The translations under genes were made by a program, and so were the position numbers. Under the pieces are notes generated by a model. It was not told the origin of the DNA. It ran no database searches and worked only from the letters and a program-made list of their open reading frames with translations. DNA of 64,000 nt from Onthophagus taurus (Eukaryota > Arthropoda > Insecta > Coleoptera > Scarabaeidae): NCBI RefSeq assembly GCF_036711975.1, contig NC_091972.1, positions 32,121,001 to 32,185,000 on the forward strand, in the 5' to 3' direction. Of this stretch, positions 56,106-64,000 are shown one piece after another. The stretch's first letter is position 1. Each line of letters begins with the position of its first letter.

Positions 56106-57482
56106 TTGACTTTGATGTGTCTCTTAGAATATTCAAAGGCTTTGATACTATCAATCATGACTTGATGTATGCTATACTTCGCTACATTGGGTTTGATGAT
56201 TTTGCATCGGGGTTCTTGTACAGTTACTTGTTGGGCAGAATGCAGTGCGTGAAGGTGAATGGTCGCGTTTTATCGTTTCTTTCGACAACGTCCGGTGTTC
56301 CTCAGGGTTAAATTTTGGGTCCATTGCTATATTCACTTTACACATCGCATTTTAACAGATACATAAAAAGTTGTAATCATCATTTTTACGCGGATGACAA
56401 CCAGGTATATATAATCTATATATAATCTTTTCTGCCATCAGATATAGAGGCTTTGGAGCTGGTTTCTAGGCGTCACTGCCTTTCTCTGAATGCTTCTAAA
56501 ACAGAGCTGATTTTATTCGGGCCAAGAAAGGTGATAACTTATCACTGATAAGTGACAATTGTGTTTGGGATCGGGTCAAGGTAGTTGTCAACAATCAAGT
56601 ATTGCCGCTGACGGATTGTGTGAGAAACTTGGGAGTCTTATTGGACGAAAATTTAAACTTTAATAAACACATCAATAAGTGCACTGCTTCCGCGTATGCT
56701 GCTCTTAAGCTGATTTATGGCGGTCGGTCGTTCCTCAATCGTAGAACAAGGGTGCTTTTGTGCGAGGCCTTGGTATTATCGTCTTTTAATTATTGTGATA
56801 CATTGTATGATCCGTGTATTTCGTATAGTAATACGAAAAAAATTCAAGAAATTCAAAATTCTTGCTTGCGCTTGATATTTGGGTTATGGGGGCGTCAGCA
56901 TGTTTCGCACAAATTAAAGGATTTGACATGTTGGCTCAACATGAAAAACGGGCGCATACTTCATTCGGCGGTTTTGTTCTTTAATATAATTTTATTACTT
57001 TGAAGAAACCTCCATACTTGTTCAATAGAATAAAATTTCGTACTCTTACCCCGCCGATCCATCATCACCAGCTATTTAAGAAATGCATTTCATACCAAAT
57101 AACACATATTCTTAATGATTTGCCAGCAAATATAAAATGTAGCACTTCTTTAAGGTTGTTTCGTCACAGAATGAGGGGCCGCTTGTCTCAAATTCAGGAT
57201 GCATTGTAGGGCGACAGGGATCGGGCAGTTTGCCCTTGGTAATTGATTATGATTTCATGGGTCTTTTCCTGTTTCTTTTCGTTTTTCTTTTCTTTTTCTC
57301 TCTTGTATATTTAGAATTAGAATTAGTTTTATTAGGTTTGAGTGGAACAGCAGGTGCTATTACGGCTGCACCTGAACTCCACCTAATTTGTCGTGGCTTA
57401 ATTTATAATAATTTCATGCATACTAAGTCAATGTACATTAATTGAAAGGGACAAACAAAGTCATATTATTATTATTATTATT
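56106..57482 (+). pseudogene. 5'-truncated LINE with (TTA)n tail
   Basis: RT from FKGFDTINHDLMYAIL (56130) through TSGVPQG (56295, then a stop) and FYADDNQVY (56385). A frame-broken stretch leads to SLGVLLDENLNFNKHI-type sequence (56620), LVLSSFNYCDTLYD and IQNSCLRLIFGLWGRQHVSHKL. It ends with a 3' UTR and TATTATTATTATTATTATC at 57465-57483. Same family as 57697-59975 but older. Confidence 0.82.
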
Positions 57483-57696
57483 ATCTTCATTAAAAGAGTG
57501 TCGTGATGAACACTGTCAAACGCTTTGGTTAGATCCATCATTATGCAACCGGTAAGTTCGTTATTATTTATTCCAGTTAGAATTCTTTCCAACAACTGAA
57601 AAATTGTTCTAGTTGTGAATCTACCTTCAATATAACCATTTTGTGACTCATTCAGTATTTGATTTTTGTAAATGTAACTTTTAAGTCTCTCTGAAA
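57483..57696 (-). pseudogene. LINE RT piece, left part of an element split by a later insertion
   Basis: Reverse strand: ISERLKSYIYKNQILNESQNGYIEGRF by parts, then IFQLLERI and CIMMDLTKAFDSVHHDTLLMK. This follows directly, in protein order, the piece at 60460-59985 that ends in RT motif 2. The two are one element interrupted by the LINE 57697-59975. Confidence 0.8.
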
Positions 57697-59975
57697 TCGG
57701 TGGTCTTTACGCATCCTCCTGCACCTTGGTTAACTTGTACCATAAGAATGATGATGGGTTTACGTAATAAAGCTCTCAGGAAATACAGAGCAACTAGATT
57801 AAATGCTCATTGGTGCTACTATAGGGACCTGCGCAATTTGACAGCTACTGCTATTAAAAATGAAAAAAGGGCATATCTCGATTATTGTTTGCGTACAAAA
57901 TCGCCCAAGGAAACGTGGAATACTTTGAGAAATTTGAGAGTTGGTAGAAAGAACATATCAATCAATTTATCTGATCAAACAATTAATGCTGATACTATTA
58001 ACGATCATTTCATTAATTCGATACACCTCACACCTCCGCCTGATGAAATTTATAACTACTACACTTCAAATTTTGTTTGTGGTATGACCGGCGACTTAGC
58101 TATGAATTTTTCTGCAGTTGAGGAGAGTGATGTAATGAAGGCTTTACTGACTATTAAAACTAATTCTGTCGGGTCTGACGGTGTAAGCTTACAAATGATT
58201 AAACTATGTCTACCTGTTTTACTGCCCTACATCACACACGTGATTAATTCATGTATAATTGACTCGGTATTTCCAGATAAATGGAAAAGTTCGCTGGTTG
58301 TACCACTACCCAAAAAATCTGGTCCTCACACTTTAAATGATATTAGACCCGTATCGGTTCTTCCAGTTCTGTCTAAGGTACTGGAGAAGATACTGGCATC
58401 ACAATTGACGAGTCACCTAAATCAGTTTAAAATCTTGCCCGATTTGCAGTCAGGTTTTAGATCTGGCTACAGTTGTGCCACTGCGCTGGCAAACGTTATG
58501 GATGACATTGTTACGGCTAGGGATGCGGGATTAACTACAGTGCTTGTGCTTTTAGATTTTTCAAAGGCTTTTGATATGATCGATCATAGGTTGCTGTTAT
58601 GTATGCTTCATTATGTTGGGATGAGCCGGTGTGGTGTTCAGTTGATGGACGATTATTTGCGAGATCGTACACAGAGTGTGTTGTTTGGGGGCAGTCGATC
58701 CAACATCTTAAATGTGAAATCGGGCGTGCCCCAAGGCTCAGTGCTTGGTCCACTGCTGTACTCGATATATACACTCAATATTCAAAAGTACATTCGTACC
58801 TGTCGCTATCATCTCTATGCGGATGATACACAGATATATTACTCCTTTAAGCCATCGGATGTTGCGTTAGTTTCTAGTCAAATCAATCAGGACTTGAGCG
58901 GGATTCTTCGCTTTGCGGATGATCACGGTTTGGTGGTGAATTCGGATAAAACTGTTGGTTTGGTCTTTGCGAATGGAAGAAATAAACTGGCTGCGCAGCG
59001 GGATTTAGGATTGCTTATTGGAGGGGCTGAGGTGATGTATCAGGATTCAGTCAGGTATTTGGGAGTCTGGATAGATTCAGAATTGAGATTGAGGAAGTTT
59101 GTGTCCTGCCTGGTCGGGAGGGCGTTTGCCAGTTTAAAGCTGTTATATTCACACAAAGCGGTTTTGAATGTCAAACTTAGAAAATTGTTATGTGAGTCAT
59201 TTGTACTATCACATTTTAATTACTGTGATGTAGTTTATTATTCGTTTATAGATCAAGTTAGTGCTGGTAGAATTCAGAGAGTGCAGAATAGTTGCTTACG
59301 ATTTATTTACGGTATTAAACGTCGTCAGCATGTTTCTCATGTGTTAGAGGCCGCCAATTGGCTAAATATGTGGAGGAGAAGGTTTTTACATACCGCTTTG
59401 TTTTTTCGTGGTGTGGTGACTTGGCGCATGCCTCCTTACCTGTACTGTCGCATAACTTACAGAACTGATATTCACAATCTTGGTACTCGATTCAGGGGTC
59501 AGGTCGCAATTCCAAGGCATAGGACTCAACTATTTAAGAAATCATTTTCATACAATATTGCAAAGTACTTCATTGATCTTAATCGTTGCTTTTGCTTTAA
59601 GTCGAGATATGAATTTAAAAAGGCCGTCATAAAATATTTGTCTGAGCTGCGGTGAGGGTGGGTTCGTTGGGTGTGGCAATGTTCGATGTGTTTAAACTGG
59701 TCAGTTGGTGGTTCTGGTCAAAAGCTGTTTGAGGTATTTAGCTTAATCCATCTATATTGTTATATATCTATAGTTTTTCTTTTTTTTCCGGGCTGCGTGG
59801 AGGAGTGGATCGTGACTATGTTACGAGCCAAACGCAGTCCATTTGGTTGCAACCCCGTTCTATTGTAATATATATTGTTTTTGTATTTTTTTTTTGTTTA
59901 TTTTCTTTCTGATGTTATATATGTAAAGTATGTGGGTTGTGCCAATAAATGTTATTATTATTATTATTATTATTA
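57697..59975 (+). mobile_element. Young 5'-truncated LINE insertion nested in another LINE
   Basis: Contains the long RT frame 57700-59655, a 3' UTR and a TTATTATTATTATTATTATT tail at 59951-59975. It splits the reverse-strand LINE pieces 57483-57696 and 59985-60460. The uninterrupted coding frame indicates a recent insertion, and the loss of the endonuclease is the usual 5' truncation. Confidence 0.85.
57700..59655 (+). CDS. LINE reverse transcriptase, 651 codons, uninterrupted
   Basis: Copies LINE RNA into DNA at the target site. Residues run from the post-endonuclease linker (PPAPWLTCTIRMM, about 7-19) through RT fingers (NSVGSDGVSLQMIKL, DIRPVSVLPVLSKVLEKI, LQSGFRSGYSCATAL) and palm (LDFSKAFDMIDHRLLL, SGVPQGSVLGPLLYS) to the catalytic LYADDTQIYY. 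Then come VNSDKTVGLVF, YLGVWIDSELRLRKF and the C-terminal LVLSHFNYCD-like motif (LSHFNYCDVVYY), RIQRVQNSCLRFIYGI. The first codon is simply the first ATG after the truncation point. All RT motifs are intact, but without endonuclease or ORF1 the copy cannot move alone. CR1/Jockey-group; the clade is unresolved. Confidence 0.93.
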   Translation: MVFTHPPAPWLTCTIRMMMGLRNKALRKYRATRLNAHWCYYRDLRNLTATAIKNEKRAYLDYCLRTKSPKETWNTLRNLRVGRKNISINLSDQTINADTINDHFINSIHLTPPPDEIYNYYTSNFVCGMTGDLAMNFSAVEESDVMKALLTIKTNSVGSDGVSLQMIKLCLPVLLPYITHVINSCIIDSVFPDKWKSSLVVPLPKKSGPHTLNDIRPVSVLPVLSKVLEKILASQLTSHLNQFKILPDLQSGFRSGYSCATALANVMDDIVTARDAGLTTVLVLLDFSKAFDMIDHRLLLCMLHYVGMSRCGVQLMDDYLRDRTQSVLFGGSRSNILNVKSGVPQGSVLGPLLYSIYTLNIQKYIRTCRYHLYADDTQIYYSFKPSDVALVSSQINQDLSGILRFADDHGLVVNSDKTVGLVFANGRNKLAAQRDLGLLIGGAEVMYQDSVRYLGVWIDSELRLRKFVSCLVGRAFASLKLLYSHKAVLNVKLRKLLCESFVLSHFNYCDVVYYSFIDQVSAGRIQRVQNSCLRFIYGIKRRQHVSHVLEAANWLNMWRRRFLHTALFFRGVVTWRMPPYLYCRITYRTDIHNLGTRFRGQVAIPRHRTQLFKKSFSYNIAKYFIDLNRCFCFKSRYEFKKAVIKYLSELR

Positions 59976-59984
59976 GTACTATCT

Positions 59985-60460
59985 TGTCAAAAGCCTTTGC
60001 GAAAGTAGGTATCAATAATAAAGATAATAAGCAAGAATAAAGTGATTGGCTTATAACTTGCAAAGTCTGATTTGTCACCTTTTTTGTACAATGGCCTTAC
60101 TAAGGTTCTTTTCAGGTGGTGCGGATACGTTGCTGAACCAAATGACGGGTTTATAATACTACTTAAAGGTTCAGGAAGATAATCGACGCAAGCTTTTAGA
60201 ACAGAGACCGTAACCAACTGCAGACGTATTATTTAAAGACATTATGACAGATTTTACTTCACTCGGATCAGTCAGAAAAAACGCAAATGATCTCTTTAAG
60301 TCAATATTTGTTTTAATATTGTTGTGAACTTGTAGATTAATCATTTTACCAGCAGCTATATTGGCAAAATAAATATTTATTGTAGTATTGATGGTTACTT
60401 TACTTTTAGCTGTTTCTATAAAATTACTAAAAACATTTCTTTTTGATATCACTATTTTGT
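59985..60460 (-). pseudogene. LINE RT piece, right part of the split element
   Basis: Reverse strand: DPSEVKSVIMSLNNTSAVGYG, then PLSSIINPSFGSATYPHHLKRTLVRPLYKKGDKSDFASYKPITL by parts (60130-60030). Ends beside the inserted LINE tail; continues at 57696-57483. Confidence 0.78.
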
Positions 60461-60780
60461 GTCAAACATGTTCGCAGTAAATATTGTAATATTCCTTATC
60501 AACTTTACCCATTAACATTCCGTCATATAGTTGTTTACCCGTGTTTTGTTTTTTAACCATTTATTAATAGCGTATTTAACATTCATGGCGAACGATAATG
60601 GGAAAGAAATGTAAAGAAAGAATTTTGAAGGAAGTGAATTACCGTCTGTGAAGGGGAGGGGAGATAGATGGCCGATAGGAGCTTACCAAAAACCTAGAGG
60701 AAAGGGAGGGGGTGAAAATGGTTATGATATATAATTTTCAACGCTGCATTTGATTACTATACATATGAAATATAAATTTA
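60461..60780. other. Spacer, nothing recognised
   Basis: AT-rich flank plus a purine-rich patch (60600-60715). No coding frame. Confidence 0.3.
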
Positions 60781-61730
60781 AAAAAATAATAATAATAATT
60801 ATTATTTATTGTGCCAACATATGATACAACAAAACAAAAAAATACAAATCAATAAAATAATTAAATTAATCAATAATAACTCAATTAGATATGTTAGAAC
60901 AAATGGTGAAAGAACAGATAAAAATCTGGTTTAACTTCCACCGTGAGACAAAAAAAGAACAAGCAAACAAAATAAAAATGCATAATATAAAATAAAAAAA
61001 AACTGAGTAATAAAGAAACTTATTTACATAGTACTAAATTTCATAATCAACAAAACAAAACTAACCAAGCACGAAAAACCTATAGTCGACCATACAACCT
61101 GTCTCGCAACACTAAAGATCTAAATTTCGCAATAGAGCCAGCACACCTCACGGAATCAGGGATCACGTTCCACACCCTAGCCACTTGATACAAAAACGAT
61201 TGCCTAAATTTGATCGATTTGTGCCTAGGAATGGTAATACAGGAACGATGCCTGAAATTAAGGTGGTGAACATCAGTCCTGAACTTTATTTTATTAACCA
61301 AATAAGGAGGCTTCCCATGAAATAACACTGAATAGACCAGACACAGATAGTGAATAGTGAATCTCTATCCCATATTCAGCCACCTACGGAGCAATAGCTT
61401 ATCCGAAATATGTGCTCTACGCCCAATACCATAAATAAAACGTAAACAAGAGTTTTGAACTACATACTTGCACCCTACGAGCACTGTCATACCATAAACA
61501 CAGTACTACAATAATTAAAATGGGAAAAAAATTGTGAATCACACAAAAGTCGCTTCAATTCACAAGAAAGATTATTATTCCTGTTACCATAAAGCGCTCT
61601 CAACGATCCCACAGATGCCCTACCACAAAGCATACCCATGTGACCAGAAAAAGACAGCTGCTCATCAATCACCACACCAAGGCTTTGAACAGAAGTAACA
61701 GTTCTCAAGAACAAATTGAGATATCATCAT
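60781..61730 (-). pseudogene. 5'-truncated LINE with (TTA)n tail
   Basis: Tail on the reverse strand at 60808-60781 (complement of AATAATAATAATTATTATT). C-terminal RT frames: VQSLGVVIDEQLSFSGHM, ELKRLLCDSQFFSHFNYCSTVF (61690-61490), then KPPYLVNKIKFRTDVHHLNFRHR and RVWNVIPDSVRCAGS (61310-61110). Frameshift between them. Same broad family as the forward LINEs nearby. Confidence 0.82.
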
Positions 61731-61739
61731 GAAATAAAA

Positions 61740-62104
61740 AGTAATTTCATGCAATTTTCTTAGTATTTAATATTTTAAAAATGATTTTTTCAAATCATCA
61801 AATTTCAGGCTGGTGAATTTTTGAATGCAACCTTGTATAACCTTGTATAATACCTTGTATAAATGGTCTTTACTAGTGGTGGAACGCATATCCGGACTAT
61901 CCGGCCATTTTTCCGGATACCGGATAGGTACCAAATATCCGGCTTTGGCCAGATATTAAAAACCTATTACTTAGGACTCCACCATTCGCAGGAATTAGTA
62001 TCTCTTTTAGGTTTTGGACATTGTAGATAATAATCAAGTTCAACCCCAATAGGACTTTTTTCATTGAATACAACTTTATTTATATCAGGTTTGTCATTAG
62101 CAAC
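61740..62104. other. Spacer with a probable hAT end
   Basis: CTAGTGGTGGAACGCATATC at 61871 with following CCGG-rich sequence resembles a hAT terminus of the TAGTGGTGGAACG type; similar to 10063. No second end visible. Confidence 0.35.
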
Positions 62105-62332
62105 CTCATTGTAACAATCTCAATACGATATGAAGATGGCGATCGAGTAGATAACACGCATGTTGTGGCTCTGATCGTTTATTAAATTAAAACAAGTTGT
62201 GTCTTATCAAAAGTTCCCACTACACAAGTGATACCGCCTACTATTCTCTGTGTGATAGTGCAGTGCTTCAGATTGGCTCCCTTTCTTTTATTCTCAAATT
62301 ATTTAATCTTAAATTTATAAATCTACCACATC

Positions 62333-63010
62333 ATGGTTTTATCGCGATCACAAACAACGGAGATAGAAGAAATTATTGTCAAGGCATTTCAAAAGAGGGA
62401 AATCTTAGAACAGATTACTCTCGCAATTACGACCATGGTGGAAAAACAATTGCAAATTGTTATCAATAAGTATGAAGAAAAAATTAAGGTTTTAAATGCG
62501 GAAGTGGTTGATTTGAGAAAGGAGAATGGTGAGATAAGGATGGAATGTGCCAAAAAAGTTGACGAGTTGGAGCAATACAGTCGCAGGAATAATGTACGTC
62601 TCTTCGGAGTCGAGGAGAACGACAAAGAAGATGTTGTCTCTCTTGTGACGGATATTTTCTTTAAACATATGGCTATCAACATAACACCAGCTGATATTGA
62701 TAGGTGTCATCGAACTGGTAAAAAAACTATTTTGTCAAGCGAGACGGAAAATGATTCCTCTACCAAGAAACAGGGAAGAGCGCGTCCTATTTTAATTAAG
62801 TTTTTGGGATACGGAAGTAAGAGGGAGGTGCTACGTGGAAAGAAAGGACTGAAGGGGACGTTGTACAGTGTTACCGAGGACCTTACCCGCGACCGATTAA
62901 TTCGTATGAAAGCGCTCAAAGATAAGTATGGAAAGTTGAATGTTTGGTCGATCGACGGAACGCTTTTTTATAAGGATAAATGTGGTAAAAGAAATAGGTG
63001 CACTATGTAG
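62333..63010 (+). CDS. LINE ORF1 protein, 225 codons
   Basis: RNA-binding chaperone-like protein that packages LINE RNA. Residues about 20-85 are a heptad-rich coiled coil (KQLQIVINKYEEKIKVLNAE, then RMECAKKVDELEQYSRRNN). They are followed by the RRM-like start NVRLFGVEE, IDRCHRTGK, RPILIKFLGYGSKREVL, and a basic C-terminal domain (RLIRMKALKDKYGKL, DGTLFYKD). This is the coiled-coil, RRM, C-terminal domain order of type-II LINE ORF1 proteins. The frame is intact; the ATG at 62333 precedes the coiled coil. Confidence 0.88.
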   Translation: MVLSRSQTTEIEEIIVKAFQKREILEQITLAITTMVEKQLQIVINKYEEKIKVLNAEVVDLRKENGEIRMECAKKVDELEQYSRRNNVRLFGVEENDKEDVVSLVTDIFFKHMAINITPADIDRCHRTGKKTILSSETENDSSTKKQGRARPILIKFLGYGSKREVLRGKKGLKGTLYSVTEDLTRDRLIRMKALKDKYGKLNVWSIDGTLFYKDKCGKRNRCTM

Positions 63011-63275
63011 CAAACTGTAATTATTGTTTGTTATGAATTTATTTAATTTTTAGCCACAAACATGTAACACATGCATTATCTCATTTCTTTTGGATATATA
63101 TATTTTTTTTCATTACTATTGCTGTTACTCTTTATTTTCTATTTTTTTAAAATTTCTTTTCGTTTACTTATTTGATTGATTTTTGTTTTTTTTTTTTTTG
63201 TTTGTTTTGTTTACTTTTTGAATTGTTCATTCATTGGCTTTAACTGTTTTTTCTTATACTCTTTCTCTATACGGT

Positions 63276-64000
63276 ATGGCGTGCAATTTTCTAAAGATTA
63301 TACATTTAAATATCAGATCATTGCGATCAAAAATTGAAGATTTGAGGACGTTGATTGCTGATACTAATGTGGATGTGTTGGCCTTGTCTGAAACCTGGCT
63401 ACAGGATAATGACACTTTTCATGTGGATGGATATAATGTGATACGCAGAGATCGGGGGTCGAGAGGTGGCGGAATTTGTTTTGTTTTACGTGATTTTTTG
63501 GAGTTCTCCATTATTCCGTCTTCTTTCGAGATTGAGCAGTTGTGGATAAAAGTCCGTTTTGGTTGCGAGTGTCTGTGTGTTGGATGTGTGTATAAGCCTC
63601 CCGCTGTTTATTACAGAGGATTTCTGGATGAATTTGAGAATTCGGTTGTAAGTTGTCTGAGCTTTACTGATCGAATTATATGTTGCGGTGATTTTAATGT
63701 TAATTTAATCAATATGGATAATTGCGATAGTGAGTATCTGTTGAATTTGCTAAATTCCCTTGGAGGTCAACAATTGATTGATGTACCTACAAGAATTACT
63801 TTTGGAACGGCTTCTCTGATAGACTTGTTGATAACGTTCGAAAAGACTCTGGTTCTACGCAGTGGAGTGCTCCCGTGCAATTTGTCTGATCATGATATGG
63901 TATTTTGCGATGTTGGTGTGAATGTAGGTAGACAATCTCCAGTGTTTAAGTCTCTACGACTATTAAGGCGTATTGATAGTGTATCTTTTCTGCATGATTT
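63276..64000 (+). CDS. LINE ORF2, APE endonuclease domain (cut by window end)
   Basis: Starts at ATG 63276 and is open for 241 codons to the edge. APE-type endonuclease motifs are IHLNIRSLRSK (Asn), LALSETWL (catalytic Glu), RRDRGSRGGGI, YKPPAVYY, CCGDFNVNL (Asp/Asn), ITFGTASLIDLLIT and NLSDHDMVFCDVG (Asp-His). All catalytic residues of the endonuclease are present. The RT should follow to the right of the window; the 57700-59655 frame probably shows what it looks like. Confidence 0.9.
   Translation, partial: MACNFLKIIHLNIRSLRSKIEDLRTLIADTNVDVLALSETWLQDNDTFHVDGYNVIRRDRGSRGGGICFVLRDFLEFSIIPSSFEIEQLWIKVRFGCECLCVGCVYKPPAVYYRGFLDEFENSVVSCLSFTDRIICCGDFNVNLINMDNCDSEYLLNLLNSLGGQQLIDVPTRITFGTASLIDLLITFEKTLVLRSGVLPCNLSDHDMVFCDVGVNVGRQSPVFKSLRLLRRIDSVSFLHD

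Larger units (their letters stand above)
62105..64000 (+). mobile_element. 5' half of an apparently intact LINE, running off the window
   Basis: Comprises a 5' region (about 62105-62332), ORF1 (62333-63010), a T-rich spacer of 265 bp (63011-63275) and ORF2 from 63276 open to the last base. The organisation matches the decayed copy at 49925-52170, including the T-rich spacer. The start of the element is estimated only, since its 5' end was not defined by a target duplication. Confidence 0.75.

Noticed and set aside
1-64000. tRNA, rRNA or other structured RNA genes
   Set aside because: Scanning by eye found no A/B-box pair in a cloverleaf or rRNA core sequence; a covariance-model search would be needed to exclude small ncRNAs.

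Overview
The window is AT-rich nuclear DNA from a metazoan, almost certainly an insect; a beetle is plausible but cannot be proved from this sequence. It has short introns with GT-AG junctions, insect-like single-copy genes and dense, mostly decayed transposable elements: APE-type LINEs, hAT, piggyBac, Tc1/mariner, pogo/Tigger, a gypsy fragment and several inverted-repeat (foldback) elements. No rRNA, tRNA, CRISPR or bacterial-type gene was seen.

Host genes: (1) glutathione synthetase (3344-5079, +), whose N-terminal exons are not visible; (2) an unidentified exon (8127-8334, -); (3) a long uncharacterised protein with a C39-like Cys/His/Asn arrangement (14436-15999, -), ending at a splice donor; (4) RNA 3'-terminal phosphate cyclase (21165-22492, +), complete in five exons; (5) a testis-specific serine kinase-like gene (26696-28082, -), complete in five exons; (6) three duplicated three-exon genes for small secreted cysteine-rich peptides (33418-34190, 38.6-39.4 kb, 45446-46206, all -). 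A DUF7869-type ORF (52732-53937, -) is probably transposon-derived.

Layout: 1-2.9 kb holds LINE fragments; 3.3-5.1 kb glutathione synthetase; 5.5-6.7 kb LINE and Tigger remnants; 8.5-14.4 kb is a run of non-autonomous DNA elements (a hAT with 225-bp repeats, a foldback element with about seven 170-bp internal repeats, a smaller TIR element); 14.4-16 kb the C39-like gene; 16.8-20.4 kb mariner, LINE, hAT and piggyBac relics; 21-28 kb the RTCA and TSSK genes with decayed LINE/RTE sequence between; 28.9-32.8 kb an old LINE, a mariner tail and a gypsy integrase piece; 33-47.6 kb the triplicated peptide locus with LINE, hAT, foldback and Tigger insertions between copies; 47.7-64 kb is nearly all LINE sequence, with nested insertions, one intact RT reading frame (57700-59655) and the 5' half of an apparently intact LINE running off the right edge (ORF1 62333-63010, ORF2 from 63276).

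The most interesting region is the peptide cluster. The signal-peptide exon, the basic C-terminal exon, the introns and the TATA region are nearly the same among copies, while the central cysteine exon differs strongly. That pattern is typical of rapidly diversifying secreted defence or effector peptides. One copy has lost two framework cysteines and another has lost the acceptor of its last exon.
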